Positions 54,707-62,815 of a stretch of DNA of 64,000 nt are shown here, in pieces. The stretch covers positions 1,426,001-1,490,000 of the forward strand of contig NZ_LR134372.1 in NCBI RefSeq assembly GCF_900637395.1, given 5' to 3'. The notes under the pieces are model-generated. The model made no database searches and had not been told where the DNA came from. It worked only from the letters and a program-made list of their open reading frames with translations. Position numbers and translations under genes: made by a program. How positions within the stretch are numbered: the first letter of the stretch is position 1; each line of letters starts with the position of its first letter. Source of the DNA: Campylobacter upsaliensis. GTDB lineage: Bacteria > Campylobacterota > Campylobacteria > Campylobacterales > Campylobacteraceae.

Positions 54707-56987
54707 CCACTAGCCTTTTTTGATGCCACAACGCACCCAATTTTTCATCCCATTCGCCTGGCACAAGTTGTTCTATGGCTGCTCCGTGTGTAAAGGTAAG
54801 CTCACCTACATAAATTTTATCTTTATTTTGATACAAATCCACCCTCACATAATCAAAAGGCGAAGCTAATTTTAAAGCTAAATCCCACATAGCCTCTAAG
54901 CTTTGCGGCTTAGGGGGAATCTTTGTTGGAATTTCATAGATAAAATTAAACGGTGCTATTTCCCAAGAGTTTGTCATCATCGTTCTTTGATAATTTTCAA
55001 ACCTATCTGTGGTAACTTGCACATAGTTATTTTTCATATCATTTTTATCAAAAATATGAAATTTATAAGTGTCTAATAGTCCATTTTCTTCATTTTTTAG
55101 CAATTCTTCAGCAAAAATTCTAGGTTTAATCCCTCTATAATGCCATTCTCTAAAGATAAGATAATAATTTTTTTCTAAATGCTCCTTAAGTTTTCTCATC
55201 GCTTCGCTAAAACGCTTTGTGTCTTTCAAAAATTCTTTTTTATCCTCAACAATCACATAACCACCAGCATCGTGGTTTGTCTTTAAAACAAAACTATCCG
55301 GTAAAATAGAAAAATTAATATCATAAATATTGTCATAAATTCCATAAAGCTTTGGCAAATATTTGCACTCATTAGTTTTTAATAATTCCTCTTTTAAAGA
55401 ATCAATATCTTTATATAAAGGCGAATCTTTTTTTAAAATATCTTTTGACCCAGATAAAATATCAGCTACAAAAATTCTCCCCTTGAGCTTATCCGCCAAG
55501 AAGGTATAAATTTCACTTCTATCATAAAGGATACGGTGAATCAATTTTTCATTAAAAGTTTTAGGATTTTTAAAATCTGGCGTATAATTAAATGCTTCCT
55601 CGTGTCTTTTGATAAAATATTCCTCATCACTAATAGCTTCTAATTTAAAATCTGTTCTTTTTGGAGCATTTTTATAGGCTTTAAATTCCTCATAAATCTT
55701 CTTTATTTTAAAAGGAAAAAGAATAGGATTTTTAAGCAAGGCTTGACCTAAACGATAACTTAAATGTTTCTTTGTTTCTAAAGCCTCACCAAAATCCGTA
55801 TAATCTTCCAAAGGAGGTAAAATAAATTTCTCATCAATAGCACTTAAACTTTCATAAATTTTACGCTCTAAACGAAAATTTGTAACTTGCTTATAAATTC
55901 TAAAAGGCAAATTTAAAGCCTTAACAAAACTTTTTGTTTTTAAAAGCTCAAGACCCAAACGATAGCTTAATTGCTTTTGCACCCTTAACACCGCTCCACT
56001 GCGTTTCGCGGTGTTTTTAAGAGGACAAATATGTGTATAATAATACGCATCGCTATCCTCCACAATTTCTTTTATAATACAAAGTTGTGTAGGTGTATAA
56101 AGACTTTCTTTTAGTTCGCCATTATAAATAATCTTCATAAAGTCTTCTCTAAAACGCTTTAAAAAGTCCTTCTTATATTTATCATCAATTCTTTCAAGAG
56201 TAAAAATATAATTTCCATAACGATGATATGCACAAATAGGTGCAACCAAACTCTCAAAACTTGGATATTTTTGTAAAAAATTTCTAATATAATCATACTC
56301 TAGACAAGCCATATAAACTTTCTCTTTAGAATGCACTGATGAATTAGGATTATCCCTTCTTAGCATATAAAAGGCTTCATTTAAAAAATAAATACTCTTA
56401 GCAAAACAAAAAAGCTGAAAGAAAAGTCCATTATCCTGATAAGATGCTCCAGGTGTTTCGTTTAAAACGATTTGGTTTATTCGGAATAAACCCAATCGGC
56501 ATATGCCGATTGGGTTTATTCCGTTCGTCCAAAAAAGTCTCAAATCCTCAAGAGCATTCAGGCGTGTATTATAAAACTCATCAAAACGACTTACTTTTTC
56601 ATAATCAAGGCGTGTATCAGTGAAAATAAAAAAGTCCGATTTAACGATATCACAATCATTTTGCTTAGCAGTCTCATAAAGCCTTTTATACATATCTTCC
56701 TTGATATAATCATCACTCTCCACTATCCCCACATACTCGCCACTTGCCGCCGCAATACCCAAATTCATTTGATAGCCATAGCTTTTTTTATCACTGATGA
56801 TGAGTTTTATACGCTCGTCTTTAGCTTGATACTTCTTTATAAGCTCTAGTGTGCCGTCCGTAGAATTCGCATCGACACAAATGATTTCAAGCTCTTTTAA
56901 ACTTTGCTTCATCACGCTTTTAATGCACTCATCATAATAATTGATAGAATTTAAAGAGGGGATAATCACAGAAACTTTTACACTCAT
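54693..56987 (-). CDS. GT2 glycosyltransferase fused to TupA-like ATP-grasp amide ligase (Cj1438-like)
   Basis: Protein of 764 aa. Residues 1-330 are a GT-A transferase (SVIIPSLNSINYYDECIKS, VGIVESDDYIKEDM). Residues about 335-450 hold two SYKLG-type segments (QLSYRLGLELLKTKSFVKAL, HLSYRLGQALLKNP). Residues 480-764 are a TupA-type ATP-grasp domain (FNEKLIHRILYDRS, FVLKTNHDAGGYVIVEDK, VRVDLYQNKDKIYVGELTF). The C. jejuni homologue attaches serinol or ethanolamine to glucuronic acid as an amide. A perfect 42-bp palindrome lies in the GT2 part (residues near 155-169). Confidence 0.85.
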   Translation of the reverse strand: MSVKVSVIIPSLNSINYYDECIKSVMKQSLKELEIICVDANSTDGTLELIKKYQAKDERIKLIISDKKSYGYQMNLGIAAASGEYVGIVESDDYIKEDMYKRLYETAKQNDCDIVKSDFFIFTDTRLDYEKVSRFDEFYNTRLNALEDLRLFWTNGINPIGICRLGLFRINQIVLNETPGASYQDNGLFFQLFCFAKSIYFLNEAFYMLRRDNPNSSVHSKEKVYMACLEYDYIRNFLQKYPSFESLVAPICAYHRYGNYIFTLERIDDKYKKDFLKRFREDFMKIIYNGELKESLYTPTQLCIIKEIVEDSDAYYYTHICPLKNTAKRSGAVLRVQKQLSYRLGLELLKTKSFVKALNLPFRIYKQVTNFRLERKIYESLSAIDEKFILPPLEDYTDFGEALETKKHLSYRLGQALLKNPILFPFKIKKIYEEFKAYKNAPKRTDFKLEAISDEEYFIKRHEEAFNYTPDFKNPKTFNEKLIHRILYDRSEIYTFLADKLKGRIFVADILSGSKDILKKDSPLYKDIDSLKEELLKTNECKYLPKLYGIYDNIYDINFSILPDSFVLKTNHDAGGYVIVEDKKEFLKDTKRFSEAMRKLKEHLEKNYYLIFREWHYRGIKPRIFAEELLKNEENGLLDTYKFHIFDKNDMKNNYVQVTTDRFENYQRTMMTNSWEIAPFNFIYEIPTKIPPKPQSLEAMWDLALKLASPFDYVRVDLYQNKDKIYVGELTFTHGAAIEQLVPGEWDEKLGALWHQKRLVDVTK
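56482..56523. repeat. Perfect 42-bp palindrome inside a coding region
   Basis: Two 21-base arms (CGGAATAAACCCAATCGGCAT and its exact complement) meet with no spacer. A third, slightly altered copy of the arm (56468-56483) lies directly beside it. In the mRNA it would form a 21-bp stem. Confidence 0.97.
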
Positions 56988-56995
56988 TTTAATCC

Positions 56996-58099
56996 TTATA
57001 ATTCACTTTCACAAAATTTCAAAGCAGACTTTACCACATCCTGCATATCATAGTAACGATATTCCCCAAGCCTCCCGCAAAAATGCACATTTTTCTCCGC
57101 CTTTGCTAGAGCTAAATAGCTCTCATACAAAGCGGTATTTTTCGCATCATTAATAGGATAATAAGGCTCTATGTCCTTGCTCCAGTTTAGGGGATATTCT
57201 TTACTAATCACCGTTTTTTCTTGAGTTCCAAATTCAAAATGCTTATGTTCAATGATTCTTGTATAAGGCGTCTTGAAATCTGTATAATTCACAACCGCCA
57301 CGCCCTGATAATTTTGCATATCTAAAATTTCATGTTCAAATTTCAAGCTTCTATACTCCAAAGCTCCAAGTTTATAAGCAAAATAAGAATCAATCGTCCC
57401 TGTAAAAATAATCGTCTTTGCCTTTTGAGTAAATTCCTCTCTACGCTCTATAAAATCAGTATTTAGTAAGACTTCGCACCCACTCAAAAGCTTTTCAAAA
57501 ATCCTCGTATAACCCCCCTTGGGAATGCCTTGATAAGGGTCGTTAAAATAATTATTATCATACACAAAACGCACAGGAATGCGTCTAATGATAGATTTTG
57601 GTAAATCTTTACACGCCTTACCCCACTGCTTTTGCGTGTAACCTTTAATGAATTTTTCATACACATCAACGCCCACTAAGGAGATGGCTTGCTCTTCCAA
57701 ATTCTTAGGCTCACCCTTAATGCTTGCTTTTTGCTTTTCTATAATCTCTCTTGCTTCGCTTGGAGTGCTAATGCCCCATAATTTCGAAAAAGTGTTCATA
57801 TTAAAAGGGAGATTATAAATTTCGCCCTTATAGTTCGCTATAGGAGAATTGATAAAATGATTAAATTCGCAAAATTGCTGCATATAATCCCAAATGCGTT
57901 TTTCATCAGTGCGGAAAATGTGTGCACCGTAATAATGCACATTAATCCCCGCCATTTCTTTCGTGTAACAATTCCCACCTATATGCTCTCTTCGCTCTAA
58001 CACGAGACATTTTTTACCTCTCTTACTTGCCTCATAAGCAAAAATACTTCCAAAAAGTCCCGCTCCAACTATCAAATAATCATACATTAAATCACTCAT
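56996..58099 (-). CDS. glf: UDP-galactopyranose mutase
   Basis: Flavoenzyme of 367 aa converting UDP-galactopyranose to UDP-galactofuranose. FAD-binding YLIVGAGLFGSIFAYEAS, LVLERREHIGGNCYT, HYYGAHIFRTDEKRIWDY, and C-terminal CGRLGEYRYYDMQDVV. The start is ATG 58099, overlapping the kfiD stop by one base (TAATG), or ATG 58087 (MYDYLIVG). Implies a galactofuranose in the capsule or a related sugar. Position next to the dehydrogenase matches Cj1439-Cj1441 in C. jejuni. Confidence 0.93.
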   Translation of the reverse strand: MSDLMYDYLIVGAGLFGSIFAYEASKRGKKCLVLERREHIGGNCYTKEMAGINVHYYGAHIFRTDEKRIWDYMQQFCEFNHFINSPIANYKGEIYNLPFNMNTFSKLWGISTPSEAREIIEKQKASIKGEPKNLEEQAISLVGVDVYEKFIKGYTQKQWGKACKDLPKSIIRRIPVRFVYDNNYFNDPYQGIPKGGYTRIFEKLLSGCEVLLNTDFIERREEFTQKAKTIIFTGTIDSYFAYKLGALEYRSLKFEHEILDMQNYQGVAVVNYTDFKTPYTRIIEHKHFEFGTQEKTVISKEYPLNWSKDIEPYYPINDAKNTALYESYLALAKAEKNVHFCGRLGEYRYYDMQDVVKSALKFCESEL

Positions 58100-59274
58100 T
58101 ATAAATCTGTCGCAAATAAATCTGCTGTAAATATTTTCTTTCCATCAAGATTTTGAATTTTAGAATCTAAACGATTCGCTATAATTAAATCACAAGACTT
58201 AACAAAATTTTTAAAATCCTTTTCTAAACTAACCTTTTCCCAAATGCTTTCATTAAGTAAAGGCTCATAAATACTTATTTGCATTTTTTCTTCATCTACC
58301 AAATCTTTAACAATGTCTATCATGATAGAATTTCTAAAATTATCAGAATCCTTTTTTGCTATCAAGCGGTAAATTCCTATTTTTTGAGGCTTATTTTTCT
58401 TAATCCAATCAACAATGAACTTTCTTCTTGTAATGTTAGATTTTGGAATGGATTTAAGAATATCATTTGGCACACTTTCAAAATTTGATATAAGTTGTTT
58501 TGTATCTTTTGGCAAACAATAACCACCATAACCGAAACTTGGATTATTATAATAATTCCCAATTCTATGATCTGCACTCACTCCCTTTATGATATTTTTA
58601 GCATTAAAACCTTTAGATAAAGCATAAGAATGTAATTCATTAAAAAAACCAATTCGCATAGCCAAATAAGCATTTGAAAAGAGCTTCACACTTTCTGCTT
58701 CATCTAAACTCATATAAAATGTCGCACTATCTTTAATGTCGATACAATCACAAAATAGATCCATTACACTTTTTGCTATATCTTTCGACCCCCCAACGAT
58801 AATTCTACTAGGATTTAAACTATCATAAAGAGCTTTTCCTTCGCGTAAAAATTCAGGACAAAAGACTATATTTGTTAGATTTAATTTATTCTTAATTGCT
58901 TGAGTATAGCCTACTGGCACAGTGCTTCTTACAATAAGAATCGCCTTTGGATTAACTTTATTAACATCAGCAATAACATTATCTAGATTTGTCGTATTAA
59001 AACCACCCAAACTCTCATCATAATCTGTATTAACAGCAACAATAACAAAATCTGCCTCACAATAAGCATCAGTTGGATCCGTAGTGGCTGCGATTACATT
59101 AGGATTTTCACTTAAAAATTTTTCAATTAAATCATCCCTAAAAGGAGATATCCCCTTATTAATAGCTTCGACCTTATCGACATTAACATCACATAAAATA
59201 ACATTGTGCTTCTTAGAAAAAAGAACCGCGTTAGAAAGCCCCACATAACCAATTCCAACAACAACCACATTCAT
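58099..59274 (-). CDS. kfiD: UDP-glucose 6-dehydrogenase
   Basis: NAD-dependent four-electron oxidation of UDP-glucose to UDP-glucuronate; 391 aa. N-terminal Rossmann GIGYVGLSNAVLFS, central PEFLREGKALYDSLNPSRI, and the catalytic Cys in YGGYCLPKDTK near 255. I chose ATG 59274 over TTG 59277. First gene of the main - strand capsule operon, with a TATAAT box 31 bases upstream. It supplies the glucuronate that the Cj1435-1438-like set would amidate. Confidence 0.93.
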   Translation of the reverse strand: MNVVVVGIGYVGLSNAVLFSKKHNVILCDVNVDKVEAINKGISPFRDDLIEKFLSENPNVIAATTDPTDAYCEADFVIVAVNTDYDESLGGFNTTNLDNVIADVNKVNPKAILIVRSTVPVGYTQAIKNKLNLTNIVFCPEFLREGKALYDSLNPSRIIVGGSKDIAKSVMDLFCDCIDIKDSATFYMSLDEAESVKLFSNAYLAMRIGFFNELHSYALSKGFNAKNIIKGVSADHRIGNYYNNPSFGYGGYCLPKDTKQLISNFESVPNDILKSIPKSNITRRKFIVDWIKKNKPQKIGIYRLIAKKDSDNFRNSIMIDIVKDLVDEEKMQISIYEPLLNESIWEKVSLEKDFKNFVKSCDLIIANRLDSKIQNLDGKKIFTADLFATDL

Positions 59275-59279
59275 CAAAT

Positions 59280-59310
59280 AATCCTACCATTTTTATAAAG
59301 TAGGATTATA
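59280..59310 (-). promoter_or_regulatory. Capsule operon promoter with overlapping inverted repeat
   Basis: A TATAAT box on the - strand (59305-59310) precedes kfiD. An 8-bp perfect inverted repeat (AATCCTAC at 59280-59287, GTAGGATT at 59300-59307) overlaps its downstream end and the likely transcription start. This is the geometry of a repressor operator, or of a hairpin at the extreme 5' end of the mRNA. Confidence 0.5.
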
Positions 59311-59408
59311 CAAAGTTTTTATTAATAGAAATCAAAAAAACAAAATTCCTGTTTTCGTTTAGCTTGAAACAAGGTAATTTAAGTTTTATTTTTCTAGTAA
59401 AATTCTAC

Positions 59409-59741
59409 TCAATCCCCATGCGTTGGTAAATGCTCAGGCTCGATTTCGTTATTTTTGATAAATTCCTCTTTAGCTCTTTTGCAGTTTTCATCACGCATTT
59501 TGCGGTATTCATTACGGATAAGAATTTCCTTTTCACTTAAACCCCTATCCTCCAAAAAAGAAATGTGAAAATAGGTATCATCGCTCTTAGAATAGGCTTT
59601 ATAAAAATCCACATAGTCAAAATAGTCCTTGCCATTGTCAAATTCCACCACCTCTTCTATATAAATGGTCGGTCCAAAGCCTTTATGATTTTGCGTTGAG
59701 TGTCCAAAACCTGCGCTGTATTGAATTCTAAATTTAGCCAT
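59409..59741 (-). CDS. Conserved Campylobacter hypothetical protein
   Basis: Soluble protein of 110 aa. No signal peptide. N-terminal beta-rich part (FRIQYSAGFGHSTQNHKGFGPTIYIEEVV) and a charged helical C-terminus (EILIRNEYRKMRDENCKRAKEEF). I recall a similar small gene after the ABC-F gene in C. jejuni (Cj0427-like) but cannot assign a function. It overlaps the ABC-F stop by 8 bases, so it is co-transcribed and not part of the capsule set. Confidence 0.7.
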   Translation of the reverse strand: MAKFRIQYSAGFGHSTQNHKGFGPTIYIEEVVEFDNGKDYFDYVDFYKAYSKSDDTYFHISFLEDRGLSEKEILIRNEYRKMRDENCKRAKEEFIKNNEIEPEHLPTHGD

Positions 59742-61311
59742 TATTTTCTCCTAAAAATTCTTCATAAGTCCCGCGAAAATCACGCAACTTTCCTCCGTCT
59801 AAATGCCAAATGCGATTCGCAAAAGCACTCACTAACTCCCTATCGTGCGTAATGCAAAGCACCACCCCCTTAAAACGATACAAAGCCTCGCCAAGAGCAA
59901 TAATGCTTTCTAAATCAAGATGATTATCAGGCTCGTCCAAAAGCAAGAAATTCCCCCGCTCTAGCATAAGGCGAGAGAGCATTAATCTGTGCTTCTCGCC
60001 CCCGCTTAAACTTCCCGCACTTTTTTCCTGCTCCGTGCCACTAAAGAGCATTCTACCTAAACACTTGCGAATTTCATCAAGGTCTTTAAATTTTTCACTC
60101 ATCAGCCATTCGTAAAGTTTCAAATTTTCACAAATGATATTACTCGTATCCTGCGGAAAATAGCCAAGCTCTATGGTCGCACCCAAATGCACTAAGCCAC
60201 TATCAGCCTTTAACGCTCCAGCGATGATTTTAGCCAAAGTGCTTTTACCCACGCCGTTTGCACCGATAAGGGCGATTTTATCCCCCTTTTCGATTTTAAG
60301 CTCTAAATTTGAAAACAAAGCCTTATCATAAGCCTTGCTAATGCCCTTAAATTCTAGCACCTCGTTCCCTATTTCACGCATAGGACGAAAGACTATGCTA
60401 GGGTCGCGTCTGCTTGAGATTTTAATCTCTTCAAGTTCCAATTTTTCCAAAGCCTTCGCCCTACTTGTGGCTTGTTTTGCCTTAGAAGCGTTTGCAGAAA
60501 ATCGGCGTATGAAATTTTCTAGCTCCTCACGCTCTTTTAAAGTCTTATCACGCTTGAGTTCAGCTTGTTTTGCCAAAAGCGTAGAAGCCATATACCACTC
60601 ATCATAATTACCCGCAAAATCGCGAATTTGTTTAAAATCCACATCTAAAATTCGCGTGCAAATTTTGTTTAAAAAATGCCTATCGTGGCTGATGACTACA
60701 AGCGTTCCCTCGTGTCTTAAAAGCTCATTTTCAAGCCAAGAAATCGCCTCTAAGTCAAGGTTATTTGTCGGTTCGTCCAAAAAAAGCACATCAGCACCTA
60801 AAAACAGCACCTGTGCCAATAAAACCTTAAATTTATCCGCACTTTGCAAACTACTCATAAGTGCGTTAAAATCCTTGATTTTTAAAGAGCTTAAAATCTT
60901 CTCACACCTCGTTTCGCAGTCATAATTGGGGTCTTCTTCGGCTGTTATCATCTCAAGTTCCCCTAAACGCTCATTGATAGCGTCCGTAAATTCCTCGCTT
61001 AAATAAAGCTTTTCTTTTTCTTTCAAAGCCTCGTAAAGCCTTTTATTTGCACACATTACCGCATCTTTTATCGTGTAATTTTCAAAGGCGAATTGGTCCT
61101 GCCCTAAAACCGCCACTCTTAAGCCCTCATCAAAGCAAACCTCCCCACTACTTGCTTCAAGCTCTTTTGAGAGGATTTTTAAAAAGGTCGATTTACCCGC
61201 CCCGTTTGCTCCGATAAGTCCATATCTCTGCCCTCTCGTAAGTTTTAAATTCACATTTTCAAATAAAAGCTGATTTGCAAAACGCATAGTAAGATTTTTA
61301 ACTTCAACCAT
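59734..61311 (-). CDS. ABC-F family ATPase (YbiT/Uup type)
   Basis: Soluble twin ABC protein of 525 aa, no membrane segments. Walker A copies GANGAGKSTFLK (near 35) and GANGVGKSTLAK (near 335); Walker B copies VLFLDEPTNNLDL and FLLLDEPDNHLDL; second signature LSGGEKHRL. The linker (about 240-300) is charged and helical, as in ribosome-binding ABC-F factors. It acts on the ribosome during elongation or stress; no resistance-specific extension is visible. Divergent from the right-hand restriction-modification remnant. Confidence 0.9.
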   Translation of the reverse strand: MVEVKNLTMRFANQLLFENVNLKLTRGQRYGLIGANGAGKSTFLKILSKELEASSGEVCFDEGLRVAVLGQDQFAFENYTIKDAVMCANKRLYEALKEKEKLYLSEEFTDAINERLGELEMITAEEDPNYDCETRCEKILSSLKIKDFNALMSSLQSADKFKVLLAQVLFLGADVLFLDEPTNNLDLEAISWLENELLRHEGTLVVISHDRHFLNKICTRILDVDFKQIRDFAGNYDEWYMASTLLAKQAELKRDKTLKEREELENFIRRFSANASKAKQATSRAKALEKLELEEIKISSRRDPSIVFRPMREIGNEVLEFKGISKAYDKALFSNLELKIEKGDKIALIGANGVGKSTLAKIIAGALKADSGLVHLGATIELGYFPQDTSNIICENLKLYEWLMSEKFKDLDEIRKCLGRMLFSGTEQEKSAGSLSGGEKHRLMLSRLMLERGNFLLLDEPDNHLDLESIIALGEALYRFKGVVLCITHDRELVSAFANRIWHLDGGKLRDFRGTYEEFLGENNG

Positions 61312-61407
61312 AATTTTCCTTAGAATTTTTGAAGTATTTTAGAAAATTTCAATTAATAAAATTTAGCTAAAATGACAAAATTATGAAATTTGCATTTGAG
61401 GCTTTTT

Positions 61408-61497
61408 ATGACTTTTATAGATTTTTGTAGTGGTATAGGTGGTGGGCGTTTAAAAAGTCTATTTTGTGAAAACTTGATGAAAGAAAACTATGCCTAA
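61408..61497 (+). pseudogene. 5' fragment of a DNA cytosine methyltransferase (right copy)
   Basis: 29 codons with motif I (DFCSGIGGGR), then TAA. The same peptide is encoded at 29502-29413 on the other strand, with a few synonymous changes. Overlaps the start of the DUF3883 gene by 8 bases. Confidence 0.8.
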
Positions 61498-62236
61498 AAT
61501 TCACATTAAAAACAGAGATAAGCTTATAATTTGCGGTTTGTTTTTATCTAAATTTGATGATTTGGCTTATAAATCTTTAGGCTTTTCTAGCTTTATAGAG
61601 GCTTTTAATATTTTGGGACTTTCTTTGCAGGGAAAGCCTAGCAATATCAAAAATTACAGAGATGAGTTTGACCCCTATTTTGATAATGCTAGAAAAGGTT
61701 GGTATCAAAGAAAGCTTAGAACTTATACAAAAGAAATTTTTGAGCAGTATAAAGATATGGGATTTGAATCTTTTAAAAATCTAGTGTCTAGCTTTTTGAT
61801 TGAAAATTATGAAGAAAAATTGCAAGTGAATGAATTTTTAGACTCTAAAATAGAAATAGGCTTTATCAAAAGAGTAGCGACAGGTAAAGCCGCAGAGCAG
61901 TATTTTAGAGCTAATTTTATGCAATATTTTAAAGATTTTTCTTTGTTTGATAGTAGGGATTTTGGCTGTGGATTTGATTTTAAAATGCAAAATGAAAAAG
62001 ATTTTTACTGCGTTGAAGTGAAAGGGTTAAGTGAGATAAGTGGGAATTTTATGCTAACAGAAAAGGAGTATAATGTTGCACAAAGTTTGCAGGATAAATA
62101 TTGCCTTTATATTGTAAGCAACCTTAAAGAAAAACCTAGAGAAAATGTATTTTTTAATCCCATAAAATGCTTTAATTTTGCCAAGCAAAGTAGGCAAATC
62201 ACGCAAATAAGCTATCAAGGAAGTTTTAATGTATAA
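61490..62236 (+). CDS. DUF3883-domain protein, putative restriction-associated nuclease
   Basis: Protein of 248 aa. Residues 1-60 include LIICGLFLSKFDDLAYKSLGFSSF; residues about 130-225 are a DUF3883-type domain with GKAAEQYFRANF, FYCVEVKGLSEIS, LTEKEYN and YCLYIVSNLKE, resembling a PD-(D/E)xK-like core (D...ExK in FDFKMQ and VEVKG). The domain occurs in restriction and phage-defence proteins. Full length here, broken in the left copy. Ends in an ATG overlap with the companion gene. Nuclease activity is inferred. Confidence 0.7.
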   Translation: MPKIHIKNRDKLIICGLFLSKFDDLAYKSLGFSSFIEAFNILGLSLQGKPSNIKNYRDEFDPYFDNARKGWYQRKLRTYTKEIFEQYKDMGFESFKNLVSSFLIENYEEKLQVNEFLDSKIEIGFIKRVATGKAAEQYFRANFMQYFKDFSLFDSRDFGCGFDFKMQNEKDFYCVEVKGLSEISGNFMLTEKEYNVAQSLQDKYCLYIVSNLKEKPRENVFFNPIKCFNFAKQSRQITQISYQGSFNV

Positions 62237-62513
62237 AATACAAATAGAATATTTAGGCTGTATGCACGAATATATGATGCCAAAACTTATAAAATCTTTT
62301 AGTTTTAAATCTAAGCAAGAAGCCTTAGAAAATTATAGAATCTTACTTGCTACTTACCTTGTGGGCTATGGAGTTTTGTGGGATAATATAAGTGAAAAAG
62401 AACACGAAAAAAGACTTTTAGCAAAAAGTTTAGAAGAGCTAAGAGATATAGAATCTAAAGCCCTTTTTAATAAAGAGCTAGATTATAAAATAAGCCTTAT
62501 GGAGCGTGTATAA
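62229..62513 (+). CDS. Small hypothetical, companion of DUF3883 gene (right copy)
   Basis: Protein of 94 aa, homologous to 28707-29054: YLVGYGVLWDNISEKEH, LLAKSLEELRDIESKA, NKELDYK. No recognised domain. The 8-base overlap with the DUF3883 gene suggests the two are made together. Confidence 0.65.
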   Translation: MYKIQIEYLGCMHEYMMPKLIKSFSFKSKQEALENYRILLATYLVGYGVLWDNISEKEHEKRLLAKSLEELRDIESKALFNKELDYKISLMERV

Positions 62514-62566
62514 TATATCTAGCAAAAAAGTTCTTTAATATGTTTTTAAAAAAATTCTAATTTTAA

Positions 62567-62815
62567 ACGATATTCTGGGGGCAGTTTGCAAGTGAATGGT
62601 TTCTGGTTATTTTGAGATTAGAGAACAAAATAGAATGGGTGCTAAAGCCTATCAATGAAGTGATAAATTTTTATGGTGGTGAAGTTATGTTTTCTCCGCA
62701 AGGAAGCCTTAAGATTGGCAAGGTTACTATGCAAAGAAAAGGTGGCGATGGTGGTAAAGAAAGTGCGAAAATGTTGCAGTTTAAGATTGACCCTTGTAAA
62801 TTGCTTCATATCTAA
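62567..62815 (+). pseudogene. Remnant of a type II restriction enzyme C-terminus (right copy)
   Basis: The open frame ends IGKVTMQRKGGDGGKESAKM followed by LQFKIDPCKLLHI. An upstream frame contains GYFEIREQNRMGAKAYQ, which looks like the continuation before a frameshift near 62650. The pattern suggests the end of a type II endonuclease of the GGCC-cutting kind; that is from memory only. No start codon or N-terminal domain remains. Confidence 0.6.

Larger units (their letters stand above)
61408..62815 (+). repeat. Right copy of decayed restriction-modification module (inverted repeat arm)
   Basis: Four pieces collinear with the left copy (29502-28540): methyltransferase start, DUF3883 gene, small companion, restriction-enzyme end. 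The two arms point away from each other and enclose about 32 kb, including the whole capsule locus. Confidence 0.85.
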
